Shown here in pieces: positions 62,905 to 64,000 of a DNA stretch of 64,000 bases. The stretch is from assembly GCA_022606425.2 (NCBI GenBank), contig JAHDVF020001361.1:310001-374000 (forward strand), given 5' to 3'. The translations under genes were made by a program, and so were the position numbers. The stretch comes from Lepidostoma basale (lineage: Eukaryota > Arthropoda > Insecta > Trichoptera > Lepidostomatidae). The notes beneath the pieces are model-generated. The model did not search any database. It had not been told where the DNA came from and saw only the letters and a list, made by a program, of their open reading frames with translations. Numbering within the stretch: the stretch's first letter is position 1; every line of letters begins with the position of its first letter.

Positions 62905-63770
62905 GTACTTATGGAGACCAAACGGATTGCCCAACAACGAGCAAACTGGATAGGCCATAAAATCAGGCACCCGGGCCTACTTATTACTATCGCAGAGGGA
63001 ATTAGGAGAAAAGATGACATTGTCATTCTGGCGGAATCTGTGGGAGAACTCGAAGGCATGCTTGATGAACTGAACACTGCATCCAGGCGAGTGGGTCTCG
63101 GGATGAATTTGGACAAGACGAAAGTCATGTATAATGAACATATTATCCCGAGATCAGTAACCGTCGATGGGTCGGCTCTTGAAGTGATACAAGAATACAC
63201 ATATCTTGGCCAAATCATACAACTAGGTAGAAACAATTTCGAGAAAGAAGCCGACCGAAGAATCCAGTTGGGTTGGGCGGCCTTTGGTAATTTACGTTAT
63301 GATCTCACCTCTAAAATACCACAATGCCTCAAGACTAAAGTCTTCAACAAGTGCGTCTTGTCAGTCATGACATACGGAGCCGAGACGTGGACATTGACAA
63401 AAGGTCTAGTTTACAGATTCAAGGTCGCCCAACGCGCCATGGAAAGAGCCAGGCTTGGAATAACCTTGAGGGACAGATTTAGAAACGAATTTATTCTACA
63501 ACAAACCAAGGTGACTGAGGTAGCTCTGAGAATGAGCGGGCTGAAGTGGCGATGGGCTGGCCATATCTATCGGAGAACCGACGGCCGATGGGGGAGACGG
63601 GTTCTGGAGTGGAGACCGCGTACAGGACTCCGCAGAATTGGACGTACCCCTGCCCGCTGAACCGACGATCTGAAGAGGATTGCTGAACATGGGTGGATGG
63701 GGGCGGTGGCGTGCTTTGGGAGAGGCCTGCGTTCAGCAGTAGATGACAGACGGCTGATGATGATGAATGA
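62905..63770 (+). mobile_element. LINE-J2 chimeric frame with 3' end
   Basis: Longest open frame in the window (62911-63660, 249 codons). Residues 1-34 (QQRANWIGHKIRHPGLLITI, AEGI) resemble a LINE C-terminal block as in LINE-H. From residue 35 it is the palm/thumb of another LINE: KDDIVILAESVGELEGMLDE, LNLDKTK-type DKTKVMYN, YTYLGQIIQLGRNN, RIQLGWAAFGNLRYD, VMTYGAETWTLTKG, MERARLGITLRDRFRNEF, LKWRWAGHIYRRTDGRWGRR. The stop at 63658 comes early relative to relatives; a 3' UTR and ATGATGATGA tail follow to ~63770. Confidence 0.88.
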
Positions 63771-64000
63771 TTAGAGGGAATGGTTAGAGGCAGGAATTGC
63801 AAAGGCCGTCCAAGGAACGCCAATATGGACCAGGTGATTAAGGACATGTACTGTGGCAGCTTCACAGAGATGAAGAGACTACACGGAGATGGTAAATATT
63901 TGATTATATTTGTGATTTATCTCCGATTTTCAATAAAAACTATTTAGGCTCAATCCCACTGCATTTATTTTGTAAATGCTTTGGATCAACTCTCTGCAGC
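63771..64000. other. possible further LINE sequence
   Basis: Minus and plus frames are weak; 63780-63890 (RGNCKGRPRNANMDQVIKDM in the plus frame) may be another LINE C-terminus. Confidence 0.35.

Noticed and set aside
1..64000. CRISPR arrays, operons, bacterial genes
   Set aside because: No regularly spaced short repeats and no bacterial-type coding; the sequence is eukaryotic repeat-rich DNA.

Overview
This looks like a piece of an arthropod (probably insect) nuclear genome with no host gene that I can support. The basis is an AT-rich, fragmented sequence with no operon-like reading frames, many 5'-truncated non-LTR retrotransposon (LINE) tails, tRNA-derived SINEs, hAT-type DNA transposons and palindromic short elements. 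The order cannot be fixed from the sequence. The longest open frame (249 codons, 62911-63660) is a LINE remnant. Nearly every recognisable protein fragment is the region after the reverse-transcriptase palm ('YLGS' thumb block, then a basic C-terminus), the part that survives 5' truncation.

Family names used below are mine. LINE-A and LINE-B are sister RTE-like families (core RSLRRMCG / GSLRWFGHMERM / GRPRKTWHDQINQ) with different 3' tails, (GTTA)n and (GTT)n. LINE-D (RKWRWVGHTLRR) has a (GAA)n tail. LINE-E ends in a C2H2-like zinc finger and an (ATG)n tail. LINE-G is VRWGRLRRRYWRDHVER, LINE-H is ISWRDHITNEEVL, LINE-I is YLGHVLRGEKYRLL, and LINE-J/J2/J3 is LKWQWAGH. LINE-K is jockey/CR1-like (RTNLPLVMPVGRAI) with a (TGATTT)n tail. 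SINE-1 and SINE-2 have tRNA-like heads. SINE-T is a non-autonomous element that borrows the LINE-A 3' end. R5 is an unclassified repeat of about 600 bp often present in opposed copies.

Layout: 0-5.7 kb LINE debris; 5.7-7.7 kb short DNA transposons; 7.7-13 kb LINE tails, a possible solo LTR and SINE-T; 13.5-14.3 kb a broken protein of unknown function; 14.9-15.5 kb a long TTCTTCCTC microsatellite; 16-20 kb LINE/SINE; 20.3-22.2 kb a hAT element with transposase remnants and a hammerhead-bearing palindrome inside it; 22.5-35 kb SINE, LINE and hammerhead-like elements with clean nested insertions; 35-44 kb LINEs, an R5 foldback, a 680-bp palindrome and an inverted duplication at about 42.4 kb; 44-53 kb LINE, SINE-T and palindromes; 54.6-56.3 kb a hAT element with a perfect 8-bp target duplication holding two opposed LINEs; 56-64 kb R5, LINE-K, LINE-I and a chimeric LINE frame.

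The most interesting signal is a set of dispersed, often palindromic repeats whose centres fold as type I hammerhead ribozymes with a very short helix III: CUGANGA, one extra base, helix II, GAAA, a 4-6 nt helix III, UH, helix I. At least five unrelated sequences carry this scaffold. The best copy (21378-21416, minus strand) has the core intact with paired helices I and II. Hammerheads are known in the terminal repeats of Penelope-like elements and in retrozymes, so these are most likely remains of, or parasites on, such elements. No Penelope reverse transcriptase is visible in the window.
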